64,000 nucleotides of DNA. Source: Microvelia longipes. Lineage: Eukaryota > Arthropoda > Insecta > Hemiptera > Veliidae. The notes under the pieces are model-generated. The model was not told where the DNA came from and searched no databases. It worked only from the letters and a program-made list of their open reading frames with translations. Both the position numbers and the translations under genes were made by a program. Positions 46,742-58,081 of the stretch are shown in pieces (position 1 is the first letter of the stretch; every line of letters begins with the position of its first letter). Where the stretch lies: contig JACMZG010000008.1 in the NCBI GenBank assembly GCA_018340805.1, positions 58,270,205 to 58,334,204 on the forward strand, given 5' to 3'.

Positions 46742-49700
46742 TTCATTTGCCACGAAAATGGACCTGATAATCAAGAAGTTGTACGAGTTTGTAATCTTGA
46801 GAAAGAAAATAGTGCTGACAATTTGTTTGAGGATCCTCGCGATTATTTAGATTACGATGACAACAAGTATATACAAGTGAAACAATCGCTAAGTTGTCCG
46901 ATGATACCGATACAAATTGAAGGCGAAAATATGACCGCACTTATAGATACGGGCAGCGAACTGACTTGTATTGAGCAAGATACGTTTAACCAAATCCGTA
47001 ATAATTCAAAAAATAAAATTTTAGTCTTGCCGTTGTCGAATACTAAAATTGTCGGGGCAACTAGAGAGAAATCCAAAGCGCTTAAAGAACAAGCTTTGTT
47101 AAATATTATGATCGATAGTCAAGTTATCGAATGTGTATGTATTGTTGTGCCAATTTAATTAAAAAATTTATTATCGGGATAGATACGTTAGCTAAAAGTT
47201 GGAGCTGAAATCGATTTAGGAAAAAATATTTTAATTATGTCTAATATTGTGCCTACAAAAATAGTACCGTTTTTAACTGAAAAATGTATCATGCAAATTG
47301 CATGTACGCATCTTACATCTCATAGACAAATTTGTAGTAATAGTTGCGACTTAAATTCAGAGACTGATGCTGAATTATCAGAGGAACAGCGTCAAAAAGT
47401 TAATGATTTAATAAATGAGTTTAAAGATGTTTTTAGTAGCGAACCAGGAAAAATAGATGTCTATGATTATGAAATAAAAATAAAATCAGCGGTACCGTTT
47501 TTTGAAAGAGGAAATTATATCCCTTTAGGATTAAAAGATAAGGTTAGAGAGGAAATAAATAGGATGATTAAATGTGACGTCATAGAAGAAGGTGATAGTG
47601 AATATATCAGTCCTTTAAGACCGGTTTTAAAGAAAAATTGTAACCAAGTTAGACTTTGTCTTGATTTAAGAAAATTAAATGAATTTATTTTAGCGAACCG
47701 CAGTGCCCCCCTCCGATTGAATCATTGTTAGCTCAATGTGGCGAAGTTATTTTATGACTAGTTTAGATATAACAGCTAGCTTTTGGCATGTGCCTCTTAA
47801 CAAAAATAGCCGGAAGTACGTAGCATTTTCATTTGATAATCGTATTTATTTATTTATTTAAAGTTACACCGTTCGGTTTGAAAACGGCTCAGTCGGCGTT
47901 AATAAAAATCGTTAAATCGCGTACTAGCGGGATTAGAAAAAAATATTTAATTTTTGTAGACGATATTTTATTGATTTCAAAGTCGTTTGCTGAATTTAAA
48001 GCTTATTAGATTAGTCTTATTAAGGTTTCGAAAACATAACGTCCGTATAAATCAAGAAAAATGTAAATTCTTTAAAAAATCGATTAATTTTTTAGGTTAT
48101 CATATTACGAGGGATGGTATTACGCCTCAATCGGAAAAAATAGAAGCTATTGTTAAATTTCCGCAACCTAAAGATAAAAAAGATAAAACAAGCTTTTCTT
48201 GGTTTATTAAATTTTCATTCCCGTTTTTCGAGAAATTATGCGCACTCTATACAACCGTTAACTAATTTATTAAAGAAAGGAGTCGCCTGGACTTGGAATG
48301 AAAATTATGAACAAGCATTTCAAAATTTAAAACAAATATTTACGGATAATGTCGTGTTGAAATTTCCTTTGCCAAAATAAGCCGTTTTATATTACATGTG
48401 ACAGTTCGTATATGCATTAGGAGCGAGTTTACATCAGCTAGATGATAATGGAGAGATAGCGGTGATAAGTTTTACTAGTCGGACTCTAAAGGGTTCAGAA
48501 CTTAACTATACTACTTGTGAAAAAGAGCTTGGTGCAATAGTCCATGCTTGTAAAAATTTAGGATTTATATTTTTAATCAAAAAGTCACTTTACTCACAGA
48601 TCATAGAGCATTAACGTTTTTGAATACGTGTAAATTAACTAACTCGCGATTATCTCGTTGGATATTGTTTTTGCAAGAATATCACTTAGAAATTAAATTT
48701 ATACCTGGACGTGAAAACATCGTAGCGGATATTTTATCACGATACCCGCCCGGTGAAGTATTAGAGAGACGCTCTGGAGAAAGGAACACGAATTTATGCT
48801 CCTTGCCCAACCATTTATTTTTGAACCTGATGACGAGTTGAAAGAAGCATTTCAAAAAGTTGATCAACTTCAAACCGAAGATGATATTATTTCTAAGATT
48901 TTCAAAATGAATACGGAAGGCAATTTACCTGAAAAATATAAAATTTTAAACTCTAAGGTATACTATTACTTCAATAAGACATGGAACATATATATCCCCG
49001 AAATAATGATTAGTAAATTAATATGGGCTTGCCACCAGCAATATGCCCACTGTGGGATAAGAAAATGTTATTAATAATGAAAGAAGCATTTTATTTTCCA
49101 CATATGTTATCTCGAATTAAGCAGCTGCTTCGTACGTGCGATACCTGTCAACGATGCAAATATCCGTTATATTATTACAGTGCACCTATGCAAAATATTT
49201 TGCCGACAATAAAAATGAAATGGTCAGTATAGATTTTTATGGGCCACTTGTTGCTTCCCAATTCGGAATAAAGTATGCTTTGGTAGTTTTAGATGTCTTT
49301 AGTAAGTATATAAAAATTTATGGATTAAGAAAAGCTACTACTCGCGGGGTTATACAAAAAATTTTCTTAGAATATATCCCTCAATTTGGAAAAATGAAAC
49401 GGCTAATATGCGACAGAGGTACGCAATTTACAGCGAAGGCCTGGATTGAAAAATTAAAGCAGGAAGGGATTCATTTAACACTGAATAGTGTTAGACACCC
49501 GGAAGCTAACCCGGTCGAGAGATATAATCGGGAAATAGGTAGGATTCTGAGAGATTAACCAGAGATAAGCACAACGCTTGGTGGAAATATGTACCACATG
49601 TTGAAGATTGCTTAAATGAAACAGTAAGCGATGCTACCGGTTATACTCCGACGGAATTACAGTTAGGAATTAAACCATCTCGGTTCTGGTATAAATGGAT

Positions 49701-50042
49701 ACCCGATTTGCGTCCTGATTTACAGTATCATTTAGTCTTAGAAAAAGCAAATAAAAATATGATCTGCCAAGGAAAAAGAAATGCGTTCAGACGTTTAGGC
49801 AAAGAAAAATGTTTCAAAAAATTTAAAATTGGTGACAATGTTCTAGTAAAATCTTTAAATGTATCAAGTGCGGAGAATAAAATAGTTGGTAAACTGCTAG
49901 CGATATATACCAGGGTCCATATGTTATCATTAATAAAATAGGCGATGATTCGTATGAACTGCAGGATGAAATGAATGACACAAATAAAGGTGTGCATCAT
50001 GTTTCTAAATTAAAAGAATATATCAATCCATTAAAAGATTAA
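46680..50042 (+). pseudogene. pol, broken (Gypsy copy 2)
   Basis: Entered by -1 frameshift. The first ATG in frame (46730) lies inside the frameshift stem and is probably not a start. Protease DTGSE is at 46946-46960. RT is open at 47237-47731 and then broken near 47695, 47745, 47850 (four-base TTTA gain), 47905, 47948 and 47993. FVDD is at 47953-47964. RNase H is broken near 48375-48570. Integrase has an HHCC finger (about 49030-49160) and catalytic D at 49232, D at 49412 and E at 49517, so the last two are 35 residues apart. The GPY/F-like C-terminus is near 49905-49930, broken by a two-base gain. Stop TAA at 50040-50042. Confidence 0.88.
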
Positions 50043-50429
50043 TTAGTTATTATTATTAATTTCAGCTTGCGCATAGAAGTTATATATTTATTTTCTATAA
50101 TCAAGAGTTTAAAAGATTAATTATTAGTTTATTTTTAAAGACATGTTTATTTTGTATTATTTGATGTTTAGGAGTAAAGGTTATACTTTAACGTAAGATT
50201 TAATATCAGTTTAGGAGTTAAGATAAATTTTAATTTTGTAAAGTTTTTATTTCCACTAATAACTTTAACCTTCTCATTTCAAGTCATCCCTTAAGCCAAT
50301 ATTTATCCGAATCACCATAGAGCCAAATCGTGACCTCTATTAAAGAAGACTGTCAATATGATGCTTAAATAAATGGCCTTTGATTCGGGACACTTCGGCA
50401 ACATCCTCAGGTCATCCGACCCAACGGCC

Positions 50430-50437
50430 AGGAGGAG
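50430..50437 (+). other. Polypurine tract, copy 2
   Basis: AGGAGGAG immediately upstream of CTA and the 3' LTR, as in copy 1. Confidence 0.75.
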
Positions 50438-50440
50438 CTA

Positions 50441-50725
50441 TGTAACGAGATTAGGTTCCGTCCTATTGGACCTAAATAAAAAATATAAGATGCATCCCGA
50501 CGAGTGAGAGTTAATGCGGTCAGTCTCGATCAAAAACTCGAAGTGCCGATACCGGACCCGGATAAAATCAAATTTCTCCGTACTGTCGTCGGAAAACAGC
50601 CAATCGATTGTCGAACTAAAATTTTTAACACTACTAAGGTTGACTCCAGCTAAAATTGGATACGTATGTACCTACATTTTTAATATTGCTTGCCCCCGAA
50701 CCCTATTTATAAAGAATAAGTTTCA
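50441..50725 (+). repeat. 3' LTR, copy 2
   Basis: 285 bp, TGTAACGAG to AAGTTTCA. It ends directly in (AT)n. Confidence 0.93.
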
Positions 50726-50737
50726 ATATATATATAT

Positions 50738-50792
<55 letters not shown>
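50726..50792. repeat. (AT)n microsatellite
   Basis: Alternating AT with one phase break, the right-hand part of the tract that hosts the Gypsy element. Confidence 0.92.
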
Positions 50793-50814
50793 TTATCCTC
50801 TCTCCTGAACATTC

Positions 50815-51430
50815 TAGTACCAATTTTAGTTCTTAGTTTTTAGATAAGCCACTTAAAAAACCCCTGAGAGCTCAAAAATTAGGCAAAATTTGAGACTTTT
50901 AGGAAGTTTATTTACATGTTACTCAAGTGTTTCTAAACTAGGTAACCGCCTAACTCTACTGAAAACAATAATTCCAACTTCATTTGTTAGTCCTTTTTGA
51001 TAAGATACTTATAGCCATTAGAAAATCCCTAATTCACAAATTATGAAAATTTATGTTATTTTGTTTATTTATCTCTTACTCAACTGCTCCTAATCTAGGA
51101 CTTTGCTTGTCTTAAACACTTGCTTGTACTGAACAGTTTATTACCAATTTTATTTCATAGTCTTTTTAGATACGGCACTTAGAATTCTCAAGAATTAAGA
51201 AACAAATTTTTTTGGGTGTTTATGTACATATTACTCAATTGCTCCTTAACTAGGTAACGGAGAGAACATTCGCTATGATTGACTTACACACCTGTCTCTA
51301 CTGAAAAAGTTGAAACCAATTTATTTTTTAGTTCTTTTGGATAAGGGATTTCTAGCTTTCAGAACATCCTAAAAAATTACAAAATTTAAGTAAGTTTATA
51401 CTTTTCAATACCTGGCCTAATGGAAGACTC
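50815..51430 (+). repeat. Degenerate ~170-bp tandem repeat, four units
   Basis: The phrase TAGTYCTTTTDGATAAG-like occurs near 50828, 50987, 51160 and 51330. Each is followed by CTTA..., A-rich words, a TTTAYRTAYWTTACTCAA-like segment and CTAGGTAACSG. Units are heavily diverged. The same family appears inverted at 52085-52446 and 54725-55070. Confidence 0.6.
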
Positions 51431-51483
51431 AGGAAAAATAGATGGTCTTTAAGATTATGACACTAAGCTCGGAAACGATGGCT

Positions 51484-51593
51484 TCCATTTATTTTACGTT
51501 CAGCGTCGTGCTTTGCGGTCGCTCTAGATTGGAATGCTAGTAAAGATCTATACCAGGGTGACCACTTCCCGGTTTTCATCACTGCTGAGTCCT
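51484..51593 (+). pseudogene. LINE endonuclease (APE-type) fragment
   Basis: A + strand frame reads ...ALDWNASKDLYQ then GDHFPVFIT (GDHFPV at 51557-51574) and stops at TAG shortly after. The DWN...GDHFPV block is the C-terminal active-site region of apurinic-type endonucleases of Jockey/I-group LINEs, where SDHFPI/V is the usual form. Only ~35 residues are clear. The following region, up to about 51800, may be decayed LINE sequence in other frames. Confidence 0.6.
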
Positions 51594-52084
51594 TTGTGTA
51601 GCGAACGGTTCTAAAATAAAATTTGGGACCTTGGCAACGCAGACTCTGCTCTAAGGTTTTAGAGCCGAGTTTAACTCTCCCGGTCATTTGTTAAACAGGA
51701 AGCTAGAGAAAAGGTTAAGTCGAAAAAGCCACCTCCTCACTAGTCAGAAGTTAGCCGACTATGTTCTAGGTCCGTTATGGAGACTAATATAGTCACGCAA
51801 AAGTGCAATACTCCTTGCCAATTGAAAGTAGAGAACTGGCGAAGGGGTTTTAGTTGAGTAAGGTCACAATCACTGCTACGATATTGGCTGGAAAGACGAG
51901 AAATTGGTCAGTCCCCACACTATATGGTAGGCCGGAATCATGAATTGGCTTCGCCACCCATAATTTAAAGGAAATAGTGTTTAATCCAAGTAAAGTCTAC
52001 TTTTTAAGCATTTTAACAGTTTTCTTTGTTTATTAAATTAGGATCAGTTACATATATAGAGAGTAACATATATATATAAACACC
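51594..52084. other. Probable decayed LINE continuation, otherwise unrecognised
   Basis: Less AT-rich than the surroundings up to about 51960. No conserved RT block can be read, so assignment to the endonuclease fragment is by position only. Confidence 0.3.
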
Positions 52085-52443
52085 CTAAAATTTATTGTCT
52101 CATTTATTCGATTATTTAGGATTTTCTGAGGGTCAAAAGAGTCTTATCTAAAAGAACTGAAAAATGAAATTGGTACCAAATTATTTAGTGAAGTCTAGTG
52201 CTTAAGCCAAGTATAGTTTATGTTCGCTCCGTTTTTAGTTTGGGAGCTATAGAGTAAAATGTGAATAAGCACAAGAAAAAACTTATTTTTGGCAAACGTT
52301 CGGAATTTTCTCAGGGCTATAATAAGTCCCTTATCTAAAAATTTTTTGTAATGTTATTATTACTAAATTGATTAGTAAAGCCTAGAGTTTAAGCCAAGCA
52401 TAGTAAATGTTCATTCGGTTACATAGTTTAGGAGGAGTTCAGT

Positions 52444-52446
<3 letters not shown>
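52085..52446 (-). repeat. Degenerate tandem repeat, inverted copies
   Basis: Two units (TTATCTAAAAG near 52144 and TTATCTAAAAA near 52331) match, in reverse complement, the family at 50815-51430. They include the GTTCRYTCSGTT and CCAAGYATAGT phrases also seen at 54725-55070. Confidence 0.55.
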
Positions 52447-52507
<61 letters not shown>

Positions 52508-52510
52508 ACA
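52447..52510. repeat. (AC)n-(AT)n compound microsatellite
   Basis: About 32 bp of AC passing into (AT)n. It abuts the 3' end of the Penelope-like element. Confidence 0.92.
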
Positions 52511-52573
52511 GTTCATACACCTCACTCAACTCGGGTAATCGGTCTCGGTAGAAAAAATATTATTTACTAGCCA

Positions 52574-52610
52574 ACGTTTCGGCGACTATAATGTAGCCAT
52601 CATTCAGGGC
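52574..52610 (-). ncRNA. Degraded hammerhead-like motif of the Penelope element
   Basis: On the - strand: GCC (stem I), CTGAATGA where the core should be CTGATGA (one inserted A), a GGC...GCC stem II, then GAAAC at 52576-52580 and GTTGGC closing stem I. The location, 3' of the endonuclease and in the same orientation, is as expected for Penelope terminal ribozymes. The insertion and minimal stem III make activity doubtful. Confidence 0.4.
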
Positions 52611-52944
52611 AAACTAAACATAGTACAAACAATATATCAAAAATGAAAGTATCAAACAAGGTATCAAAAATAGATAATTACAAAAAACCTAACATAAATT
52701 GACTAGAAATGAAGACTTACGTAAAGCTAAATTAAGACTAGATTCACATAATATATAAAAGTATAAAAATTAAAATGAGCAAAAGATATAGAAAAAAACT
52801 ACTACATGACAGTGTAAAAAAGTAAACAAAGTGATTAAAGATAAGCAGCACTGTGGGTGAGAAGAGAAGGTATTAAGTGAAAAAAGAAACTAAAGATGGA
52901 CGACAATGTTGCGATGGAAGAAGAAAAATAAACAAGAGACTTAG

Positions 52945-53815
52945 GTGGGATCTGAAGCAGGTCCTAGGAGATATTTATAAGAGTCTATTATCTTTGACAC
53001 ATCAGATCTGTTGTTCATAGCGTTTTTCCCCGAATGTAGAGCATTTCAAGAATCTTACGCTTCTTATTATTTTTCTCCGTGCAAAGTGCTTGGACATTTT
53101 CCGGTTCAAGATCTGCGTGATGCCCTAGGTCAACGCAGTGAGCTGTCAAGGCTGTCCTTTGGCGTTCGCCCCTATCAATGTAATTTTTATGGGAGTTTTT
53201 ACGGGTAGCGAAGTAAGTGGATGTTTCGCCAATATACACTTTGTTACAGTCCTTACAGCCAATCTGATATATAATACCAGATTTCTTAGCCATAGGGGTC
53301 ACGTCCTTAGTCCGGCTAAATAGATTACCCACCTTCCTGATGGAATATTTGGCAAAAGACATATTTGGCACTGAGCTTCTAAGGACACCAGTAAGCTTTT
53401 CAGTCAACCCTTTCACATAAGGCAACCGGAAATAGCCCATAGGGGGCGGAGGTCTTAATTCCAAGGCATTACTATTATCTCTGTTATAGATGATAGAATG
53501 TATAACTCTCTTTGGGTAGCCGTTTTTAGAGAGAATTCTCCTAATAGTAACCTCACCATCCTGTATATATTCAGCACTAGACATGTCTCTAACCCGCTTC
53601 ACAAAATTCTTAGCCACATTAAGTTTAGTGGAAAGGGAGTGTTGAGAGTCATAATGTAGAATTCTACCGGAGCTAGTGGGTTTCTGGTACCATTTCGTAG
53701 AGAGGGAGCCGTCCTCATTCCTAATGACTAAAAAATCAAGAAAAGGTATACAATTGTCATTAGGTAGCTCAGTAGTAAATTTAATTCTCTCATGAAAGCT
53801 GTTGAAAACCTCCAA
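52945..53815 (-). pseudogene. Penelope RT C-terminus and GIY-YIG endonuclease
   Basis: A 266-codon frame (53815 down to 53015, ATG possibly internal). Residues 1-60 are the thumb-side RT segment with the IPFLDFLV and TKWYQKPTSSGR motifs of Penelope RTs. Residues 180-260 are the GIY-YIG nuclease: GIIY (180-183), cysteines of GCKDC (186-190), YIGET (194-198), a candidate catalytic arginine in TRKNSH (205) and glutamate in ILEML (257). The nuclease nicks target DNA for insertion. After residue 266 the reading continues in another frame to a stop near 52944, so there is one frameshift close to the C-terminus. Linked upstream to the broken RT core. Confidence 0.9.
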
Positions 53816-54470
53816 TACCTGATCGATTAAGTTTTTGGTAGGCTAAGGATCATGTCATCAACGTAAAGCCGGCATAGTCTAACCTGGATTTGCAATTTGG
53901 CGAATGAGGTGGTAATAACGTCCTTCATCAGTAGACTAGCCAAACAATTAGACAGGGGCTGCCCATTGGACTCCCAAAGATCTGTTTAAAGTATCTACCT
54001 TGGAATTTGAAATACCGCGTCTCACAAGTAAACTCAATGATCTCAATCAGTAAGTCTTCCGGAATATCAGTGAAAAGACTTATTTCATCCCACCGGCGGT
54101 GAATAATCTCTATCACTACGTCAATGGGGACATTAGTGAATAGAGACGTCACATCGAATGATATTAATGTCTCGTCGGAGGGTATATTAGTATTGACTAT
54201 AGCATCTCTAGCCTCTAAGGAGTTTACAACAGTATATTCGTTGCTGGTAATATTACAGAGAATACCATTAATCATCTTAGCCAGGTTGTATGATGGGCTA
54301 TTCAAAAAACAGACAATGAGCCTAAGTGGGACGTTTGCCTTATGAATTTTAGGGAGGCCATAGATAGAAGGAGCAACAGCTGTGGAACTTTTCAGGCGTG
54401 TGCCCTCAGAAGCGGTAACATGTTTACATCTATGAGTTTCATTGTTATTTCATTAGCACGATTTGAAAAG
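53816..54470 (-). pseudogene. Penelope reverse transcriptase core, broken
   Basis: The frame from about 54390 to 53930 carries, in order, YGLPKIHK with PLRLIV, NSPSYNLAK, the catalytic block SFDVTSLFTNVP, and FGSPMGSP. After a frame break near 53955-53975 (a base lost after MGSP) the second catalytic block RLYVDDMI is read in a different frame at about 53840-53870, followed by a TAA. All are hallmark motifs of Penelope-like RTs. The palm is nearly complete at motif level but interrupted by at least two indels. Sequence upstream of about 54470 is lost into (AT)n. Confidence 0.87.
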
Positions 54471-54499
54471 AATGGGTGGGATCTCTACCAATAGGTACC

Positions 54500-54722
<223 letters not shown>

Positions 54723-54724
54723 CA

Positions 54725-55070
54725 CCCTAAAAATCTTAAATTTTGCTTATTTTGGTCTTATATAAAAGCTTATATAAGTGCCTTATTTAGAAGGACTATT
54801 TAATGTCATTGGCATTAAATTGTTCTTTGGAGTCTAGTGTTTAAGCAGAGCATAGTCAATCTTCGCTCCGTTACCGAGTTTTAGAGCAATGGAGTAAAAT
54901 TCGCTTATTTTTGACTATCTAAATGAGTGTAAAGTGTCTCATCTAAAAATATTTTTTAATGTTATTGGTATACATTTTTTTGGACGGTCTTGTCTTTAAG
55001 CAGAATACAGTTAATATACGCTCCGTTACTTAGTAGCTAAAAGTCTTCTAAAAACGCTACTATTTCGCTC
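54725..55070 (-). repeat. Degenerate ~170-bp tandem repeat, inverted copies
   Basis: Two units (CCTTATTTAGAAGGAC near 54781 and TCTCATCTAAAAATA near 54938), each followed by TTAAGCAGARYAYAGT and CGCTCCGTTAC, match 52085-52446. Confidence 0.55.
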
Positions 55071-55384
55071 TATTTTGCGATTTTTGCACTTCTTTGCCAC
55101 TCAAACCTCGTTTTAAGGTCTAACCAATAGGAAGAAAAAACGTTTCTATTTGGTACATCAATTTTATAGGTGTCTTATGCACAATTGTATTGTACTCAAT
55201 TATTGATAGTCCAAAAAATGGGCAACATGAGCGCATGTACAGTACATACATTTTTATACATTTTTATTGATATTTCTTTTAACATGGCATTTTTCCATGT
55301 ATTTAGCGAATTTTCATCAATTTGCCTCATACTAACTCCGCGGACTTGTGAGGTTCGCAATGGCCTTTCCGAGGCCATATAGAC
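55071..55384. other. No recognised feature
   Basis: A 70-codon + frame and its antisense frame lack any recognisable domain. Confidence 0.4.
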
Positions 55385-55905
55385 GTTACGTGTACCATTT
55401 TACAGTTTTTTGGGTGGAACATTTCACTGAATCGAATGAAACCGGTCCGAAGTCAATACGACCACTCTAATTGACCAAAAAGTTAAAAAAACCCATCATG
55501 GCACATTGCCGAAAACTAAAATTTTGACCGATAAAAAAATAAATACCAAGAAGGGTGTCGTTTTCTATGTATTTTTGAGTGCTGAAATGAAGAAAACCAG
55601 TCCGAAGTTGATACGACTACTCTAAGTAACAAAAAAATCGAAATACACAATAATTTCCCGGAAACCAAAATTACGGTCGTGGAAAATTAAATTTCGACTT
55701 GGGTGTCGTTTTCTATGTATTTTTGGGCGCCGAATCGAATAAATTAGTCCGAAGTCGATACGGCCATTCTATATGACCAAAAAGTCGATAATCGGTGTTC
55801 AATACCAAACAGCCTAAAATTTGTCCCCTGAACAACACATTTCAAGTGAGGAGTCGTTCTCCATGTTTTTGGGCCTGTGAGTTGAATGGCAGTCTGGAGT
55901 TGATA
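55385..55905 (+). repeat. ~149-bp tandem repeat, about 3.5 units
   Basis: The phrase AGTCCGAAGTYGATACGRC occurs at 55444, 55599, 55746 and 55891 (spacings 155, 147, 145). Each of the first three units ends GTCGTTTTCTATGTATTTTTG-like. The last unit merges into a tRNA-like A box. Confidence 0.85.
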
Positions 55906-55970
55906 CGAGCATTCAAACTCAGGGTACCTGGGTTCGAATCCTAGTAGGGACGATAATTTTGTATCGTTTT
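55880..55970 (+). tRNA. tRNA-like pol III unit (tRNA pseudogene or SINE head)
   Basis: An A-box match TGGCAGTCTGG at 55887-55897, and a perfect B box GGTTCGAATCC at 55931-55941 in a well-formed T-arm (CTGGG, loop TTCGAAT, CCTAG). A T6 run at about 55966 could terminate pol III. The 5' sequence cannot pair with the 3' acceptor strand, so it is not an intact tRNA. It sits at the end of the 149-bp tandem repeat, whose last copy supplies the A box. Confidence 0.5.
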
Positions 55971-56081
55971 TTACAATATATAAGTTTACAATTACTAAAT
56001 AATTCTGGCGCGGTGGTCCGCATGTTGGGCGAATTTCATTAAAAATGCGTGTTTCCGTGCTTAGCAACCCATTTCTTGCTT

Positions 56082-57557
56082 AAGGTTCCGGTTTATAATA
56101 TATTAATATGTTTATTTGTTTAAGAACATACAATTCTCATACAAAGGAGTTTGTTTAAATTTAGATATGCAAAGAAAAAGTAAGTTAATAAATGGTTAGA
56201 AGTGAACATTGCATCACAGAAAAAAAAATAATAACTTTTTTTAAAAAATAAAATATACAATTTTGATAAAAAGTTATTAATTAAAAATAGTAAAAAAAAC
56301 GTCTTTGAGGAAACATGGAGGAAAGGTTTTAATCACTCATTATTGATCTTCTATAGAGAGATTTAGTAATAAACAAATAAAGACTATTCAAATTTTGATC
56401 ATTCAATAAATAAAGTAAATCTTCTAGTTTTGTCTCTGAATTGCAACTTTTTAGGAGACTATTTCTAAGGTCTCTGGTATTAGAGCAAGAAAATAGAAAA
56501 TGTTCAAGGGTGTCATTAGCTTCAGTGCATAGTGGACAAATATCATTTGAGTCGAGATAAAATGGTTGGCCATGTGAATAGAAATAAGCTGATCTGGATG
56601 AAGATAATCTTAATTGGGCTATTATTCTTAATTTATTGATATGATTTCTCAGATATATATATGGCTCCCCATGGGAACAGAATAAACTAATATGCCTATA
56701 GTGAAGAGAAAAAGTACTATTCAGAGCTTTCTCGATATCTAGACAAAACATATGATTTTCGTAACTAGCAATAATGTTAGGATATAAATTTGTCATATAC
56801 ACTATGGTTAATTGTGAATGCATCTAAATAACTGATTCTGCTTAGCATGATTTTATATTGAGAGGCCCAGTTTAGATCGATTACATTTTTTGGGTTAGCA
56901 TCCATTTCAAGCAATCGATTTAAACAAATTAAGGGTAGTCTATCTGAAGGCATTTTAATAATTTTTCTCCAGAAATTGCTCATGCATTTAAAAATGTTGA
57001 GACTGATTTGGAGGAGACCGAATTCAAGGCGTATCATATAGTGAGGTGTGTTATTAGGGAGGTAGAGAAGGGATTTGAAAAATTTGGATTGGAAAGTTTC
57101 AAGTGATTCAATGTATCTAGAAGCCCAAATTTCGCTTGAGTAGAGTAAAGTGGAAATAGTTAGAGCGTTGTAAAGCGTTACCTTAGTATTCCAGCCATCA
57201 GACTTACAATTTACTAGAATGTTTCTTACACTAGCTGCTGCTAGCGAACCTTTAGAAATAAAATGTTTTGATGCTTGTAAAAATTTGCATGTATAAGAGA
57301 GAGGAACGCCAAGATAGGTAAATGTTTTGACATACTCTACTTTTTGTCGATTGTAAGTTAGGGCACGAAGTTTTTTGGGTTTAGTTGATTTTGAGAAAAT
57401 GACAGCCTTAGTTTTACCAACATTGACTTGGAGTTGGTTCTCTTGACAATAAATAAGAAGCAAATCGAGTATCTCTTGAGCATCAGACCAACAGTACGCT
57501 AGGATAACTAAATCGTCACAGTACAACAACATAAGAATATAAAAGGTTCCGGTTTAT
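56082..57557 (-). mobile_element. 5'-truncated LINE flanked by 15-bp target-site duplications
   Basis: AAGGTTCCGGTTTAT occurs at 56082-56096 and again at 57543-57557. Between them is 1446 bp holding the C-terminal part of a LINE pol read leftwards, plus ~230 bp of 3' untranslated DNA without a long poly-A. Matching duplications and a truncated 5' end are the signature of target-primed reverse transcription. Confidence 0.85.
56329..57532 (-). pseudogene. LINE reverse transcriptase C-terminal half
   Basis: Begins at the second catalytic block, LLYCDDLVIL (YxDD box, about 57527), so the preceding palm and the endonuclease are absent. It continues through the GKTKAVIFSK and FTYLGVPLS motifs, the thumb and a long connecting region. 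It ends with a CX2CX8HX4C knuckle (CPLCTEANDTLEHFLFSC, about 56488-56541) and ~50 further residues to a stop at 56329. One frameshift near 56800 splits it into two overlapping frames. The motifs place it among Jockey/CR1-like LINEs, clade not resolved. Confidence 0.85.
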
Positions 57558-58081
57558 GCTGCAGAACCTAAATGCATTTTATCTGTAATTTTCTAAGGAA
57601 ATGCGCTAAACCCTTTAAAGATAAATATTAACTAAGCTTTAAACTAGTGCAAATAATAGTGCGTACTGCTAATTTTAGAGGCATAGTTTTGTATAACCAA
57701 CAGGATAATTATGCGCCTCAGCAAAAACAAAATCAAGCAAAAATATCTTTACGAAAAAAATGATATTTAGGATCGCTGCAGCTCTCCGCCCCGCCAAGTC
57801 ACAAAGAAAAGGTGAAATACCTCGCTTAGTCATTAAACAAATTCAAAAACCCACTAAACCTGCCAGTGTATATCACTGTACGCAACAAAGTAGGGTTTTT
57901 GAGGGTCTGTAGCGTGAAAACAGCTAAAGATACATAAATAATATTATAATATCTTTAAAGGGTCTGTCTTGTTAATTAAAAATTAATAAATGTTTTTTTT
58001 AAATCTGCCCTGTAAAAGTGGAGGAAAAGAAGTTTGAAAATAGAACTTTTTACGACTTCTTATTCATCCTGCACTTTTTAT
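57558..58081. other. No recognised feature
   Basis: AT-rich. No supported coding or repeat structure. Confidence 0.45.

Larger units (their letters stand above)
44360..50725 (+). mobile_element. Ty3/Gypsy LTR retrotransposon, copy 2
   Basis: 6.37 kb, the same architecture as copy 1 and nearly identical to it. Real base differences exist, for example CGA for TGA in gag codon 5, GGATCC for GGACCC at 46833, and TTAATTTCAGCTTGCGC for TTAAGTTCAGTTTGTGC after pol. gag is better preserved than in copy 1, RT is worse. The right flank after the 3' LTR is (AT)n and then unrelated sequence. Confidence 0.93.
52511..54499 (-). mobile_element. Penelope-like retroelement, 5'-truncated
   Basis: Transcribed leftwards: partial RT, GIY-YIG endonuclease, then ~350 bp of 3' DNA with a hammerhead-like terminal motif. 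The left edge touches (AC)n-(AT)n, the right edge a long (AT)n. The N-terminal RT half is missing, and frames are broken near 53830-53990. RT plus GIY-YIG is diagnostic of canonical Penelope elements. Confidence 0.9.

Noticed and set aside
40233..46940. - strand frames inside gag and pol (40233, 45914, 46743, 46852, 48682, 49728)
   Set aside because: Antisense shadows of the retrotransposon coding frames, without own motifs.
37850..50735. Target-site duplication of the Gypsy insertions
   Set aside because: Both ends lie in alternating AT, so any 4-5-bp duplication is indistinguishable from the microsatellite.
55880..55970. Functional tRNA gene
   Set aside because: The A and B boxes and T-arm are good, but the acceptor stem cannot form, so it was annotated only as tRNA-like.
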